From Rhodococcus sp. G-MC3 (lineage in GTDB: Bacteria; Actinomycetota; Actinomycetes; Mycobacteriales; Mycobacteriaceae), in NCBI RefSeq assembly GCF_030063335.1, contig NZ_JASISW010000023.1, forward strand, positions 1 to 64,000: a DNA stretch of 64,000 bases, read 5' to 3'. The notes under the pieces were generated by a model. The model saw only the letters and a list, made by a program, of their open reading frames with translations, did not search any database and was not told the origin of the DNA. The position numbers and the translations under genes are program-made. Positions within the stretch are counted from its first letter, which is position 1; each line of letters begins with the position of its first letter. Shown here in pieces: positions 46,569 through 55,392 of this stretch.

Positions 46569-46599
46569 CTCCCAAATTAGGGGACCATCCGGTACGGTC
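46569..46599. other. Left-end leader with small inverted repeats
   Basis: Between the NlpC stop and the TIR gene start lie two short inverted repeats: CCC(C)/GGGG around 46564-46583 and GGACC/GGTCC around 46581-46599. They could form a short hairpin that stops readthrough from the NlpC gene, or mark the promoter of the TIR gene. Confidence 0.3.
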
Positions 46600-46604
46600 C
46601 TTCC

Positions 46605-47846
46605 ATGCCACTTGACGACGACAGCGTTGTTCATCCGACAGGTTTTTGGAGCTATGTTCACAAAGACAACGACTCGCAGCACGATCGAATACTGAATCTG
46701 GCAAAGCTTCTCAAACAGGAATATGAATTCCTAACGGGCAGTAGTCTTGATCTTTTTGTGGATCGAGAAGATTTAGCTTGGGGCAAGAAGTGGCGTGTCA
46801 CGATTGACGACGCGCTCACAGCCACCTCCTTCCTCATCGCGATAGTGACACCGCGCTTCCTAGCCAGCGAAGAGTGCCGCAGAGAGCTACTTATTTTCGC
46901 GGCCAATGCTGAGGCGCGCGAAGTTCCCGAGTTACTGCTCCCAATCCTCTACGCCAAGGTGGACGATCTTGTCGAAGATTCAAAAGACGAAGTAAGACGA
47001 GTGATTGCGGGAAGTCAATACGTCGACTTCACCAAGCTTCGAGTAAAGGACCAGCAGGGTGAAGATTACCTTACTGCCGTAGCTGGTCTTGCCGAGCGAT
47101 TAGTCGAGATATCAGCTGAAGTCGCTAACCGTCCAGAATACCTACCAGGAAAACTGGAGCGCGATTCTGACCCAAAAGCACCATCCTCCGATGACGATGA
47201 CGATGACGATGACGACTCGTTGGGGATCTTAGATGCAATCGCGGCACAGGAAGAACTTTTTCCGGAGTGGCAAGCAACAATCGAGAAATACGGCGCACTA
47301 ATGGGCCAAGTGACTGAAGTTACAAATAAATACGGCCCTCTAATGACTGCCGCTGGAAAAAAGAATGCGGCCGCACGCCTATTTGTTGCCAGACAATACG
47401 CAAACGAACTCACGCCCGTCGCAGATGAGTTCAAAGAAAATGGGAGCAAATACGCCGAACAAGCATTCACCATGAACGGATTGATGAGTGTAATTCTTAC
47501 CAATATTAGCGAACGCAATGCGAACGACCGCAACGATCCACAGGTCCAGGGTTTCCTTGATGGCGCACGAAGCCTTGCCACTGCGGGTCGAGTATCAATC
47601 GAATCGGTACAAGGGTTTCAAGACACGGTAAAGGACGTCGCTAAGATGAGTAGAGACGTCCGTAAACCACTTAAGACACTATCCCAAGGCGCGCAAAGCT
47701 TCCTTGACGGTCAACAATTGTTCGACGATTGGGTTCGCCGAATAGATAAGATCGAACTCCAGAATGAACAGGCACAGGTCATAGACGAGCACGAAGCGCT
47801 GCCAGAGTCTCTGGATCATAAAAAAGAACGAAACGAGGATAAGTGA
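46605..47846 (+). CDS. TIR-domain protein (element cargo)
   Basis: The 413-residue protein has an N-terminal TIR domain, residues about 12-140: FWSYVHKDND, LFVDREDLAWGKKW, FLIAIVTPRFLASEECRREL. Glu94 in S-x-x-C-x-x-E-L is in the place of the NADase Glu of catalytic TIR domains. A run of nine Asp (196-204, GATGAC repeats) is the hinge to an about 200-residue helical C-terminal domain with no recognised fold. It is encoded opposite to the structural genes at the element edge, like accessory defence cargo. It ends before a strong shared terminator. Confidence 0.8.
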   Translation: MPLDDDSVVHPTGFWSYVHKDNDSQHDRILNLAKLLKQEYEFLTGSSLDLFVDREDLAWGKKWRVTIDDALTATSFLIAIVTPRFLASEECRRELLIFAANAEAREVPELLLPILYAKVDDLVEDSKDEVRRVIAGSQYVDFTKLRVKDQQGEDYLTAVAGLAERLVEISAEVANRPEYLPGKLERDSDPKAPSSDDDDDDDDDSLGILDAIAAQEELFPEWQATIEKYGALMGQVTEVTNKYGPLMTAAGKKNAAARLFVARQYANELTPVADEFKENGSKYAEQAFTMNGLMSVILTNISERNANDRNDPQVQGFLDGARSLATAGRVSIESVQGFQDTVKDVAKMSRDVRKPLKTLSQGAQSFLDGQQLFDDWVRRIDKIELQNEQAQVIDEHEALPESLDHKKERNEDK

Positions 47847-47913
47847 TACAACAGCAAGGAACACTTAATTCCTTTCTGAAGTATTTGTTCGGCGTGTATG
47901 GCATCAGTCCAGC

Positions 47914-47947
47914 AAGAAACCCTAGGCGGCAGGCCTGGGGTTTCTTT
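47914..47947. terminator. Bidirectional intrinsic terminator
   Basis: Arms AAGAAACCCTAGGC and GCCTGGGGTTTCTT pair with a single mismatch around a 5-base loop; a T-rich end follows on the plus strand and an A/T-rich end on the minus strand. It lies between the convergent TIR gene and the last neck gene and ends both transcripts. Confidence 0.85.
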
Positions 47948-47951
47948 GTAT

Positions 47952-48359
47952 TTACTGAGCTAATTCTAGATATAACTCATAGCCAACAATACGACCATCT
48001 ATATCCAGCTGCGTGTTCAAACCGCTCACATTGAACAGGTCTTGCTCGTAGCGTTGACCGTTCCATGACTGGTAATAATATTCACCCTGCTTGGAACGTA
48101 GATTACCGGCCCGCTGAGATAACGACCACTCCCCTACCGCCAGCTCAACACGAACGAACTTCTTATCTGAATATTCTGGACCGAACTGTTCCAGACTGTC
48201 TTCTGGATTGACGGCAGCTATTACACACTCAACTGTGTCGTATTCGAGATAATCCCAGTCTCTAACCGTTTCGCCGGTATCTGGATCGTACATCGTGCGC
48301 TGAGTGTAAATATCTATCAACGATGGATAGAGCTTATTCTTTACAAGAAACTTAGGCAT
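47952..48359 (-). CDS. Putative phage head-closure / head-tail connector protein
   Basis: The 135-residue protein is last of the structural operon. It is beta-rich (LYPSLIDIYTQRT, VECVIAAVNPEDS, VELAVGEWSL) and of the size of head-completion proteins. Assignment is from size and position after the 126-residue connector, not from a motif. One base separates it from the preceding gene. Confidence 0.5.
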   Translation of the reverse strand: MPKFLVKNKLYPSLIDIYTQRTMYDPDTGETVRDWDYLEYDTVECVIAAVNPEDSLEQFGPEYSDKKFVRVELAVGEWSLSQRAGNLRSKQGEYYYQSWNGQRYEQDLFNVSGLNTQLDIDGRIVGYELYLELAQ

Positions 48360-48360
48360 A

Positions 48361-48741
48361 CTACCAAGTCCACCATAACGGCAAGTTATGCTCTTCGAAC
48401 GTCCACGGCATAGATTTGACCGAACGACTACGTAGCCAACTCAGATTTCTAATTGCATGTTCCGTGAGCTGACTCAGAGCGTAGACACGATCACCGAACG
48501 TCACCGTCAGCTTGTCCTGCTTTGTCTGCTCTACGTTGGCCTGCGCAAATACATCTGAGTTGTCCATATATGCCGCCTGCCATGACACAGCATAGACAGA
48601 CCAGGCCAAATCTGACGGTCGGCTGATTAGCTGCTCGGGACGGCCTGACGCTACCTCGAAAATAGCCTGGGCCTGACGGATCAAGGCATCATCTACCGTA
48701 TAGCCGGTAACACGCTGTACATCTTCTACTGTTGCTAACAA
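48361..48741 (-). CDS. Putative head-tail connector (adaptor) protein
   Basis: The 126-residue protein starts TVEDVQRVTGYTVDD, a pattern seen in gp6/gp15-type adaptors (helical bundle: VEDVQ-x-x-TG). WQAAYMDNSDVFA and a Trp-rich end follow. It would sit under the portal ring. It directly abuts the gene at 48742. Confidence 0.55.
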   Translation of the reverse strand: MLATVEDVQRVTGYTVDDALIRQAQAIFEVASGRPEQLISRPSDLAWSVYAVSWQAAYMDNSDVFAQANVEQTKQDKLTVTFGDRVYALSQLTEHAIRNLSWLRSRSVKSMPWTFEEHNLPLWWTW

Positions 48742-49077
48742 TTAGATCAATCCCTTTCTTACTTCTAACGTGGCAATGTCGGTAAGGTCGTAATGCACCA
48801 GCTCACCAACCTCTACGCGGCTCAACTTCAACTGAATCTTGTAGTCACCGGCGACCGTGAACGGACTAATATTGCCGAACTCATAGCTGACATAGCCCTT
48901 GTATGACATAGAGATATAGCCGTAGCCACCACCAGCTCTTACTATGCCGTCAGGACCAGCAAAGAACACGGCTACGTCTGAATCGTATGCACGTAGATCA
49001 CGCGGCTGACGACGTTCGTCTACGATCTTGATCAACAATTCTTCTACTGGTATCTGATTTATGTAATAAGTTGTCAT
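48742..49077 (-). CDS. Phage structural region protein, 111 residues
   Basis: The protein is largely beta-strand (YYINQIPVEELLIKI, VAVFFAGPDGIV, YISMSYKGYVSYEF) and resembles an immunoglobulin-like or baseplate-type beta domain. Its position between capsid and neck genes suggests a capsid decoration or neck protein. The start overlaps the preceding 42-residue ORF (ATGA). Confidence 0.5.
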   Translation of the reverse strand: MTTYYINQIPVEELLIKIVDERRQPRDLRAYDSDVAVFFAGPDGIVRAGGGYGYISMSYKGYVSYEFGNISPFTVAGDYKIQLKLSRVEVGELVHYDLTDIATLEVRKGLI

Positions 49078-49202
49078 ACGGCATCAGTTTTCAACACGAC
49101 GTGAATATGTTTTCTCGGCATAGCCAGCTCAACATGCTTGCGTTCGTAAGGCACATCTACACGCTTGCGCGGCATGACCAGTTCTATTTCTATTTTTGTC
49201 AT
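49074..49202 (-). CDS. Tiny internally repeated ORF in the structural operon (42 residues)
   Basis: ATG 49202 opens 42 codons ending in a TGA that overlaps the next start (ATGA). The product contains two copies of a short unit, VMPRKRVDV and AMPRKHIHV, separated by PYERKHVEL. The ribosome site is weak. The overlap and repeat argue that it is real. It might be a small capsid-binding peptide; function unknown. Confidence 0.45.
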   Translation of the reverse strand: MTKIEIELVMPRKRVDVPYERKHVELAMPRKHIHVVLKTDAV

Positions 49203-49253
49203 AGAAGAAAACAGCCGGTGACAACGCCTCTACGCTGCCACCGACTGAATTGC

Positions 49254-50132
49254 TTACGCTCCCGCTGTAACTTCCAAGACGCCAAAGGCTTCTTTACGGC
49301 CTACTGCGAACGCCTTACGAGTACGCATCTTGATATGTGGCTCGTCAGTAGCAAAGCCAGCGTCATAGCTGATCAGCGACTGAATCGGAATACGATCACC
49401 AACAATCAGATGCTTACGGTTGCCAACGATCAGCAACGGATTACCTGTTGGGTTCCATGTGTTCGTAGCACTGGTCTTCGCACCGTCCGAGAAACGAATC
49501 TCGTAGCCGAACAGTGTTGCTGGCTGTGATGCCGAAACCTGCTCTAGGAACAGTGGCCGACCGTTGCCGTCAACGAGACCGCGTAGCTGTCCCTTGAACG
49601 ACGTATGCGCGATGATGATCGTGTCAGGATCGGCAAAGTAGCGACCGTTCTCGGCCTTGGCCAGCACATCGGACAGCTGCGCGTAGGTCAGCACACCGGC
49701 TGTCTTGATCACTGCGTTGCCTACGGCCTTGTAGACCGACTCGAACGGTACTGAGTCGCCATTGGCTACGCCGGTCGTGCCTAGACACGCCTGATCGAAC
49801 TTGCGTGCGTAGTTGGTGGCCCAACCCTTTTGATACTCGGTGATCACGTCTACGCGTGCATCTTCCAAGTCTTCTTCTGCGATGATCACGCGGCCACCGA
49901 ACTTCACTGAGTCCAGCAGCACGTTGTCTAGTACTGGCTGATCCTCTGGATACAGACCACCTTTTTGTACGACCTGAACGTCTACGTCACCTAGTCGAGG
50001 TGTCTTCTGCGTGTCGCTGGTCATGTTGACTCTACGACCTGTTGCTTCTACTGCTGAACTTTGCTCAACAGTCTGGATTACCTCAGAGCCATACTCTTCA
50101 GGCACCCATGCGTTTGCGTTTACTCTTGCCAT
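49254..50132 (-). CDS. Phage major capsid protein (HK97 fold)
   Basis: The 292-residue protein has the pattern of HK97-type coat proteins: N-terminal arm with AWVPEEYGSEVIQTVEQSSAVE, LYPEDQPVLDNVLL, the EEDLEDA spine helix, then YADP-like DTIIIAHTSFKGQLRGLVDGNGRPLF and the GFATDEPHIKMRTRKAFAVG end. No protease domain or delta region is present; a separate scaffold is encoded upstream. Higher GC than its neighbours in the element. Confidence 0.85.
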   Translation of the reverse strand: MARVNANAWVPEEYGSEVIQTVEQSSAVEATGRRVNMTSDTQKTPRLGDVDVQVVQKGGLYPEDQPVLDNVLLDSVKFGGRVIIAEEDLEDARVDVITEYQKGWATNYARKFDQACLGTTGVANGDSVPFESVYKAVGNAVIKTAGVLTYAQLSDVLAKAENGRYFADPDTIIIAHTSFKGQLRGLVDGNGRPLFLEQVSASQPATLFGYEIRFSDGAKTSATNTWNPTGNPLLIVGNRKHLIVGDRIPIQSLISYDAGFATDEPHIKMRTRKAFAVGRKEAFGVLEVTAGA

Positions 50133-50269
50133 TTTGTTTGATGTTAATCTCCTATGTTATTTCATTTATAGATTGAGTAATCTTGGACAATCGTCCCTAA
50201 CCACGAACTCGGCATCTGGCTTTATTCGTTCAAGCATCTAGCTTTTGTTCTATTATAGCTGAATTAGTT

Positions 50270-50689
50270 CTAGTTTGTTTGCTGTAATAGCTTCTGAGCA
50301 CTGCTCAACGGCTTTGCTGATGGTTGTTTGTCCGACGCGTCAACCTTTGGTGCTCGGCGCTTGGCGTCTGCTGACTCTGGATAGTCAAGTTTGAGCTGAT
50401 CAATGCGTTCAGCCAGACCGACAGCGTTGCCCTGATCATCGAACTCAATATCTTCTGAGCTGATCATCTTGGCATATTTTGAGTTTGTAATACCCTGTGC
50501 TGCTAGTTGACTGCTGATCTGCGTCTGTACAAGCGACTGCTTCAATGCACTGCTGCTCTGCTGCTGTGCCTCGAACTGCTCGGTCAATTCCTTGTTCTTG
50601 ATGCGATAGCCGGCGGCCTCGTCATTTGCAGCCTTGAGCTTCTGGCGTAGTTCCTGCATCTCGGCTGTTTCTGCTTCTTGTTCACTCAT
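50270..50689 (-). CDS. Putative capsid scaffolding protein
   Basis: The 139-residue protein has a long coiled coil at residues about 5-60 (EMQELRQKLKAANDEAAGYRIKNKELTEQFEAQQQ in parts), an acidic middle, and a basic C-terminus (ADAKRRAPKVDASDK) typical of scaffold tails that bind coat. It lies between portal and capsid genes, the normal place. It overlaps the portal stop by 8 bases. Confidence 0.75.
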   Translation of the reverse strand: MSEQEAETAEMQELRQKLKAANDEAAGYRIKNKELTEQFEAQQQSSSALKQSLVQTQISSQLAAQGITNSKYAKMISSEDIEFDDQGNAVGLAERIDQLKLDYPESADAKRRAPKVDASDKQPSAKPLSSAQKLLQQTN

Positions 50690-52052
50690 TTTCTATTGCT
50701 CCTTCTAATTCTGTATTTTGTACTTGTTTTACTGCTGCTGAATCATTATTCGAGATTTGTCTGACCATGCCTTCTAGCAGACCCTCGGCTTTCCACTTCG
50801 CGATCAGCTCGGTATCGTAGCCATGCTCTAATAGAATCTGCTCTACCGGCAAACCTGCCTCAAGCTTCTTTTTGTTGATAGACCACTGTTCGCTCGTATC
50901 AATACTCTCGATACCGCGCCATTCAAGCTGAACGTCTTCATCAATATCATTTAGCTTCAATACAAAGATGAACAGCTTGCGCAATGTCGTACCGATAGAC
51001 AACTGACGCATACGAACCTTCTTGACCAGCGGCGCTTCACTGGCTCTCAGTGCCTCACCTGACACGTTCGTCTGCGTGTTCTCGAAGTAATGCAGTGGTG
51101 TCTCGGTCACCGACGCTAGAGCGCGCACGTACTCACGGTAGTTGGCAATCAGCGGCAACGGATCGGCAGCTTTGAACTGTCCCACGCTCGACACGCCTCT
51201 GAGAATCCACTCCTCACCAGCACCTACGCCTAGCTCGTCTGCTGCGCCCTCGTCGTCAATAGAGATGCCGCTCTGTTCGCCCTGCAACACGTAGCGCGTA
51301 GGAAAGCCATACGACTCGACAGCGGCCATGCCGGTGATCAACAGCTTGGTAATGGCGTCTTGTGGCCCGTAGGCACTCAGATGCTCTGGCTTGCCGTACT
51401 GGTCACCTGTTGACAGATGAAAGATCGGAATCTGATCGAACTCGTTGGGCAACATGCCGTGTTCGTCTGTGTCGTCGTCGATGAACGGCTCGAAGTCGCT
51501 GGGCTTGATCGTGAACGGCAGACGCTCTGAGCTGCTGATGTACTTCTCGATACGGTCGGCGTAGTACAGATTGACCCGCTGACGCTGCTTGCCGTCTTCA
51601 AGCTCTATCGGCCACAGCTTGGCGGCATAGCTCGGCTTACGTGGATTCTCTACGTCGTACAGCACGATGGTGCTCAACGGACTGTTGTAGTAAATTTCAA
51701 TCTTGTCATCGTTGGGCCATACGAACACGTAGCTGTCACCGTAGATCAGTGTCTTGCTGATAATCTTGGTCAGTTCCAGCTCTAGATCATTATGCTGCCA
51801 GGTCTGATCTACGAGCTGCTTAGCTGATGCGGATAGTGTTGTTACGCCGGTGATTTCAAGTCTGTTGGCTACGGCGGTCACTGGCGTCTTGGCGAAGTTG
51901 ACACGAAACGTATCACCGGACTTGCGTAACGCTCGCTTGACGGCGCTAGACGCGTGAATCTCGTCTGTGTTGCCCTCGTAATATGATTCCGCTAGAAGAT
52001 AATCGTCTCGTTTAGACAATAGTTCGGATACTGCTTTGGTTAGGTCTGACAT
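50682..52052 (-). CDS. Phage portal protein (SPP1 gp6-like)
   Basis: The 456-residue protein shows portal features: YYEGNTDEIHA near the start, NFAKTPVTAVANRLEI, GDSYVFVWPNDD, YIIQGEQSG-like region FPTRYVLQGE, and ALASVTETPLHYFEN. A charged C-terminus follows. The dodecameric portal makes the DNA entry vertex of the capsid and docks the terminase. Confidence 0.85.
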   Translation of the reverse strand: MSDLTKAVSELLSKRDDYLLAESYYEGNTDEIHASSAVKRALRKSGDTFRVNFAKTPVTAVANRLEITGVTTLSASAKQLVDQTWQHNDLELELTKIISKTLIYGDSYVFVWPNDDKIEIYYNSPLSTIVLYDVENPRKPSYAAKLWPIELEDGKQRQRVNLYYADRIEKYISSSERLPFTIKPSDFEPFIDDDTDEHGMLPNEFDQIPIFHLSTGDQYGKPEHLSAYGPQDAITKLLITGMAAVESYGFPTRYVLQGEQSGISIDDEGAADELGVGAGEEWILRGVSSVGQFKAADPLPLIANYREYVRALASVTETPLHYFENTQTNVSGEALRASEAPLVKKVRMRQLSIGTTLRKLFIFVLKLNDIDEDVQLEWRGIESIDTSEQWSINKKKLEAGLPVEQILLEHGYDTELIAKWKAEGLLEGMVRQISNNDSAAVKQVQNTELEGAIENE

Positions 52053-52130
52053 TTAGTGCTAATCAATCTCCATTCTGTAGTAGTTGTTAGTTATATAATA
52101 CGTTATTTAGCCCGTTTGTGCTGCTTGTGT

Positions 52131-54218
52131 CTATGTATAGCTACGTTTCTTGATAGACATAGCGCCCGATGACGACAGCAGACAATGAATGCCCGTACCT
52201 ACCGCGTCGATCAGGTCATCGTTCTTGAGCTTCGGAAACGAGTACATCTGAGCCTCAAGAGCCGCAAAGTGACGGGTATGCCGTATCTGCTGCTTGCGGT
52301 AGTAGTCCAACGCTCTAGACGCGCGTACCGGCTTGGGTTCCTGCTGGCGTATGCCTAGAAACTTGGCTTTCAAGCCGTCGAACACGTTGTCACGCCACAC
52401 GTCGCCACCCTGATTGGTTTCCACCACGACTACTGACACGGCAAATTGCGTGATCAGCTCGTTTACATGCTCTAGCAGCTCGGTAGAGACGATTCTAAGC
52501 TGTTCAGCGTGCCGCACATAGACCAGACCGTCGTAGCCCAGGCTGAGCACAGCTAGACCGGTGTAGTCGCTCGACTTGGCAGACGTCACGGCAGGATCAA
52601 CGCTGATGATCGTGAACTTGTAGCCGTCAGCCGGTTCAGCGATAGAAATATCGTCTGCATTCCAATATGCGCCACTCAAGTCAACCGGCTTGTTCATCAT
52701 GTTCAGCTTGAACTCGTTGGTATGACGTTGCTTGTTCAGTTCTTGGATAGATTTTGACTCAGGCCACCATGATTGTTCGTTGCCATCGTCATCAATAACA
52801 ATTGCTGGATAGTAATGTACGTCGATGTTTTGTTGTTCAACCCATTGCAGCTCAGCGTCTAGTTCTAGCGTCTCAGACACATGCATTTCGTGTTCTAACA
52901 GATGTTCCGCTCTGTTGGGTTCGTCTATAAGACCCAATTTAGCTAATTCAGTGTGCTCGACCTTTTCAAAATTATTCGTATTTGTAAGAGTAGTAGACAT
53001 AGGGTTTCTGGAGTTTTGAAAATTAAGATCGTTTTCAGACGCTCTATCAGAAGTCAGTTCAGTCGTCAATGTGTGATCTGATCGTTGTGTTGCTAACTCT
53101 TGCAAAGATAACAATTCGGCTACACTATCGCACTCGTTTGCGTTATCAGCCGAACTTGACAATGATTGATCTATGTCTTTCATATCGTCTCGTTGGGCTA
53201 TACCTGTTTGCAACGCCTTATCCGATTGTGGCGATCTTATAGCCCGTTCGGTCACTGAGTGGCTAGGCGATGTTTCATTAGCTTCTAATGGCTCTGATAG
53301 GCCACTACGTTGATCATCATTAGTTAGTATATCCTTACGCAGGCTTACACAATATATATTATCGGTAGTTGCATTGACATTCATTGTTGTATAAGTCTTG
53401 TGTTTGACAATAGTCGCAATGTCTGTGTTGTGCTCATTGTGTACCGCCGAACTAGCCAACGCCTGAGCATGCTCAGCTCGTAGCTCCCCTACCGTTCTGA
53501 TCTGGTCGATCAATGTTCCTTGTGTCGTAGTCGTACCAACCAGCGCAACATTAGCTCTAGACGCTAGGAACATGACTGACGACAAGATCGTATGTTTACG
53601 CTTGGCAATGTCGTTCTCAGAGTAGCTAGACGCATCACCTTCTACATCATCTAACAACAAATAGTCTGGTCTTTGATTACCGATCTTCAAGCCTAGCGTC
53701 TTAGCGTCGATGCCTCTGGCTACAAAACTAAATCCATTTGCTTGCTGTATTTGGCTACGACTCTGTGACACGAATCGGCTAGCCGTACCGCGCATCATTG
53801 GCTTGCATAGTTCTGGATAGTCCAGCTTCAATAGCTTGTTGCTCTGTAGCTCAGCACTGAACGTGGCTAGATGCTGCTCGGCCTGAGTTGCTGAGTCACT
53901 GAATGCCGCAATGAACTTACTGTGACCGTGAGCTGCTAGCCATAAAGGAATTAATTTAAACAGCCATGTGGACTTGCCCGATTCACGCGGCGCAATCCAA
54001 GCATCACGCATTGCCTTGTCCGTAACTAACGTCTGAGCGTAGTCGGCTAGATCAAGATGAAACTGTGCCAAGCTCGGCTGTTCGTCATCAAACTTAATTG
54101 AACTTTGAAGATAAACCAGTACGAACATCAGGCAATCGTCTTTTGTCCACTGTCTGCGCATTGCTGGTATGTGTCTCAAGTGTTCTGGAAACTTATCGAC
54201 ATATTGATCTATGTTCAT
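52131..54218 (-). CDS. Terminase large subunit with a long internal insertion
   Basis: The 695-residue motor has a Walker A-like APRESGKST (77-84), Walker B LLLDDVEGD (187-195), a GTTTTQGT coupling motif (228-235), and a C-terminal RNase H-type nuclease with Asp541 in ISVDPAVTSAKSSDYTG and Asp in KNDDLIDA. Between GTTTTQGTLIDQI and the VEQQNIDVHYYPA region sit about 205 extra residues rich in Ser, Thr, Asn and Asp. Usual length is about 450-520. It overlaps TerS by 4 bases. Confidence 0.85.
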   Translation of the reverse strand: MNIDQYVDKFPEHLRHIPAMRRQWTKDDCLMFVLVYLQSSIKFDDEQPSLAQFHLDLADYAQTLVTDKAMRDAWIAPRESGKSTWLFKLIPLWLAAHGHSKFIAAFSDSATQAEQHLATFSAELQSNKLLKLDYPELCKPMMRGTASRFVSQSRSQIQQANGFSFVARGIDAKTLGLKIGNQRPDYLLLDDVEGDASSYSENDIAKRKHTILSSVMFLASRANVALVGTTTTQGTLIDQIRTVGELRAEHAQALASSAVHNEHNTDIATIVKHKTYTTMNVNATTDNIYCVSLRKDILTNDDQRSGLSEPLEANETSPSHSVTERAIRSPQSDKALQTGIAQRDDMKDIDQSLSSSADNANECDSVAELLSLQELATQRSDHTLTTELTSDRASENDLNFQNSRNPMSTTLTNTNNFEKVEHTELAKLGLIDEPNRAEHLLEHEMHVSETLELDAELQWVEQQNIDVHYYPAIVIDDDGNEQSWWPESKSIQELNKQRHTNEFKLNMMNKPVDLSGAYWNADDISIAEPADGYKFTIISVDPAVTSAKSSDYTGLAVLSLGYDGLVYVRHAEQLRIVSTELLEHVNELITQFAVSVVVVETNQGGDVWRDNVFDGLKAKFLGIRQQEPKPVRASRALDYYRKQQIRHTRHFAALEAQMYSFPKLKNDDLIDAVGTGIHCLLSSSGAMSIKKRSYT

Positions 54219-54655
54219 ACATCTGTACCGGCCTGATCACGCTTGAAATCTAAGTAGATTTTCTCAGCGTCCTCATCTGTCGTGTTCGCCTTGGCTGGTG
54301 CGTTCACCGTGGCCTTGCCTTGGATCAGGCGTATACCGTCCACGGACAATTTGATGACCTTGGCTAGACGCTCAAGATCGGCGGCTGTTGTGTCTGGGTC
54401 TAGCTGCTTGGCACGAGCATCAGCGATCAAGTCCTGAAATGCGATGATCTGCTCGGAATCGTTGTAGAACGCATTGTATTGTGCTGCTTTGGATTTCAGC
54501 TCGTCTAGCTCGACCTCGATGCCGAACTCGGTACACCACGCTCGACCACTGGCCCAACTCGACGGGTAGCCAAGTTCTCTCATGGCGGGACGGATACCAA
54601 TGTCGCCCGCTAGCTCGGCGTAGGCGCGTCGTTCATCTTCATTGTATTTTGGCAT
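54215..54655 (-). CDS. Putative terminase small subunit
   Basis: The 146-residue protein starts with a helix-turn-helix-like section (EDERRAYAELAGDIGIRPAMRELGYPSSWASGRAWC) followed by a helical oligomerisation part and an acidic end. It directly precedes and overlaps the large terminase (ATGA), the standard order. It would recognise the packaging site. Confidence 0.72.
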   Translation of the reverse strand: MPKYNEDERRAYAELAGDIGIRPAMRELGYPSSWASGRAWCTEFGIEVELDELKSKAAQYNAFYNDSEQIIAFQDLIADARAKQLDPDTTAADLERLAKVIKLSVDGIRLIQGKATVNAPAKANTTDEDAEKIYLDFKRDQAGTDV

Positions 54656-54771
54656 TCATTTTCATCTGCTTTCTATTAGATTTCGTTTTCATTTTGATCT
54701 ATTTGTTTAGCATTGTTATCTAGTTTTTGATCTGGTTGTGTAAATCTGTAGAATCCTTGACTTAATTTTAG

Positions 54772-54819
54772 GCGAGCGAACAGGTATACCATTATTGATA
54801 TACCTGCCGCCCTTCTCGC
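54772..54819. other. Stem-loop between small ORF and terminase genes
   Basis: CAGGTATA and TATACCTG form an 8-base stem with a 10-base loop, extended by GCGAG/CTCGC beyond an internal loop. On the minus strand it follows the 47-residue ORF and precedes TerS by about 120 bases. It may be an attenuator between early and packaging genes. Confidence 0.45.
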
Positions 54820-54962
54820 TACTCTGGCAAGATTGAATAGCGTGCTGGATCGTGTCCAGCCAACTCCACACGCTTAGCAACCCATTTGCTTGCTTGAAGC
54901 TGTGTCTGACCATCAATTGGCACGGTTCCACTCTCGTTATCTAATATGTAATACCTATTCAT
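54819..54962 (-). CDS. Small element protein, 47 residues
   Basis: ATG 54962 follows AGAGG with correct spacing. The product starts MNRYYILDNESGTVPIDG and ends HDPARYSILPE. It overlaps the preceding HNH gene by 8 bases. No domain is recognised. It is shorter than its open frame, which extends to 55001. Confidence 0.55.
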   Translation of the reverse strand: MNRYYILDNESGTVPIDGQTQLQASKWVAKRVELAGHDPARYSILPE

Positions 54963-55392
54963 TTTTATCCTCTTTCTCTGTACCGCCAAATACGGCGGCA
55001 AGCTCTGATTTGCATATCTTGCATAAGACCCTATGGTTGAAACTGTAGCTATTGGTTCTGTTCAGCTCATGCCCCACCGCGCAAAACTGCTTGGCGTCTT
55101 GTTTGATCTGATCAATATTTTGCTGATGCGTTCCTAGGCTTAAATGCTCATGCACATTGATACAGTCTCTTGAACAGCCTCTACTATGCATTACTTCCAT
55201 ATTATCCGGAATCTCACCCCGCAGTTTTAGCCACTGAAAACGATGGGCATAGTAGTTCTTGCCACGATGCTTGATTACGCCGTAACCATTGCGGTCGGTA
55301 GCGGTCAAAGACAACCGATGACAGCCGTTAGCATCAACCGTGTAAGGCAAGTCTTTATCGTACATATCTGAACTAGTTACTGAGTCACTCAT
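54955..55392 (-). CDS. HNH endonuclease family protein (first)
   Basis: The product from ATG 55392 is 145 residues. An HNH core is visible: NGYGVIKHRGKNYYAHRF, then VMHSRGCSRDCINVHEHLSLGTHQQN, with the invariant His and Asn, and CKICK as an additional zinc pair. Such proteins next to terminase help cut cos ends in cos-packaging phages. It overlaps the second HNH gene by 8 bases (ATGAGTGA). Confidence 0.8.
   Translation of the reverse strand: MSDSVTSSDMYDKDLPYTVDANGCHRLSLTATDRNGYGVIKHRGKNYYAHRFQWLKLRGEIPDNMEVMHSRGCSRDCINVHEHLSLGTHQQNIDQIKQDAKQFCAVGHELNRTNSYSFNHRVLCKICKSELAAVFGGTEKEDKNE

Noticed and set aside
52840-53500. Intein in the large terminase
   Set aside because: The insertion has no Cys/Ser start with splicing motifs and no HN-Cys/Ser/Thr end; composition is low-complexity and hydrophilic.
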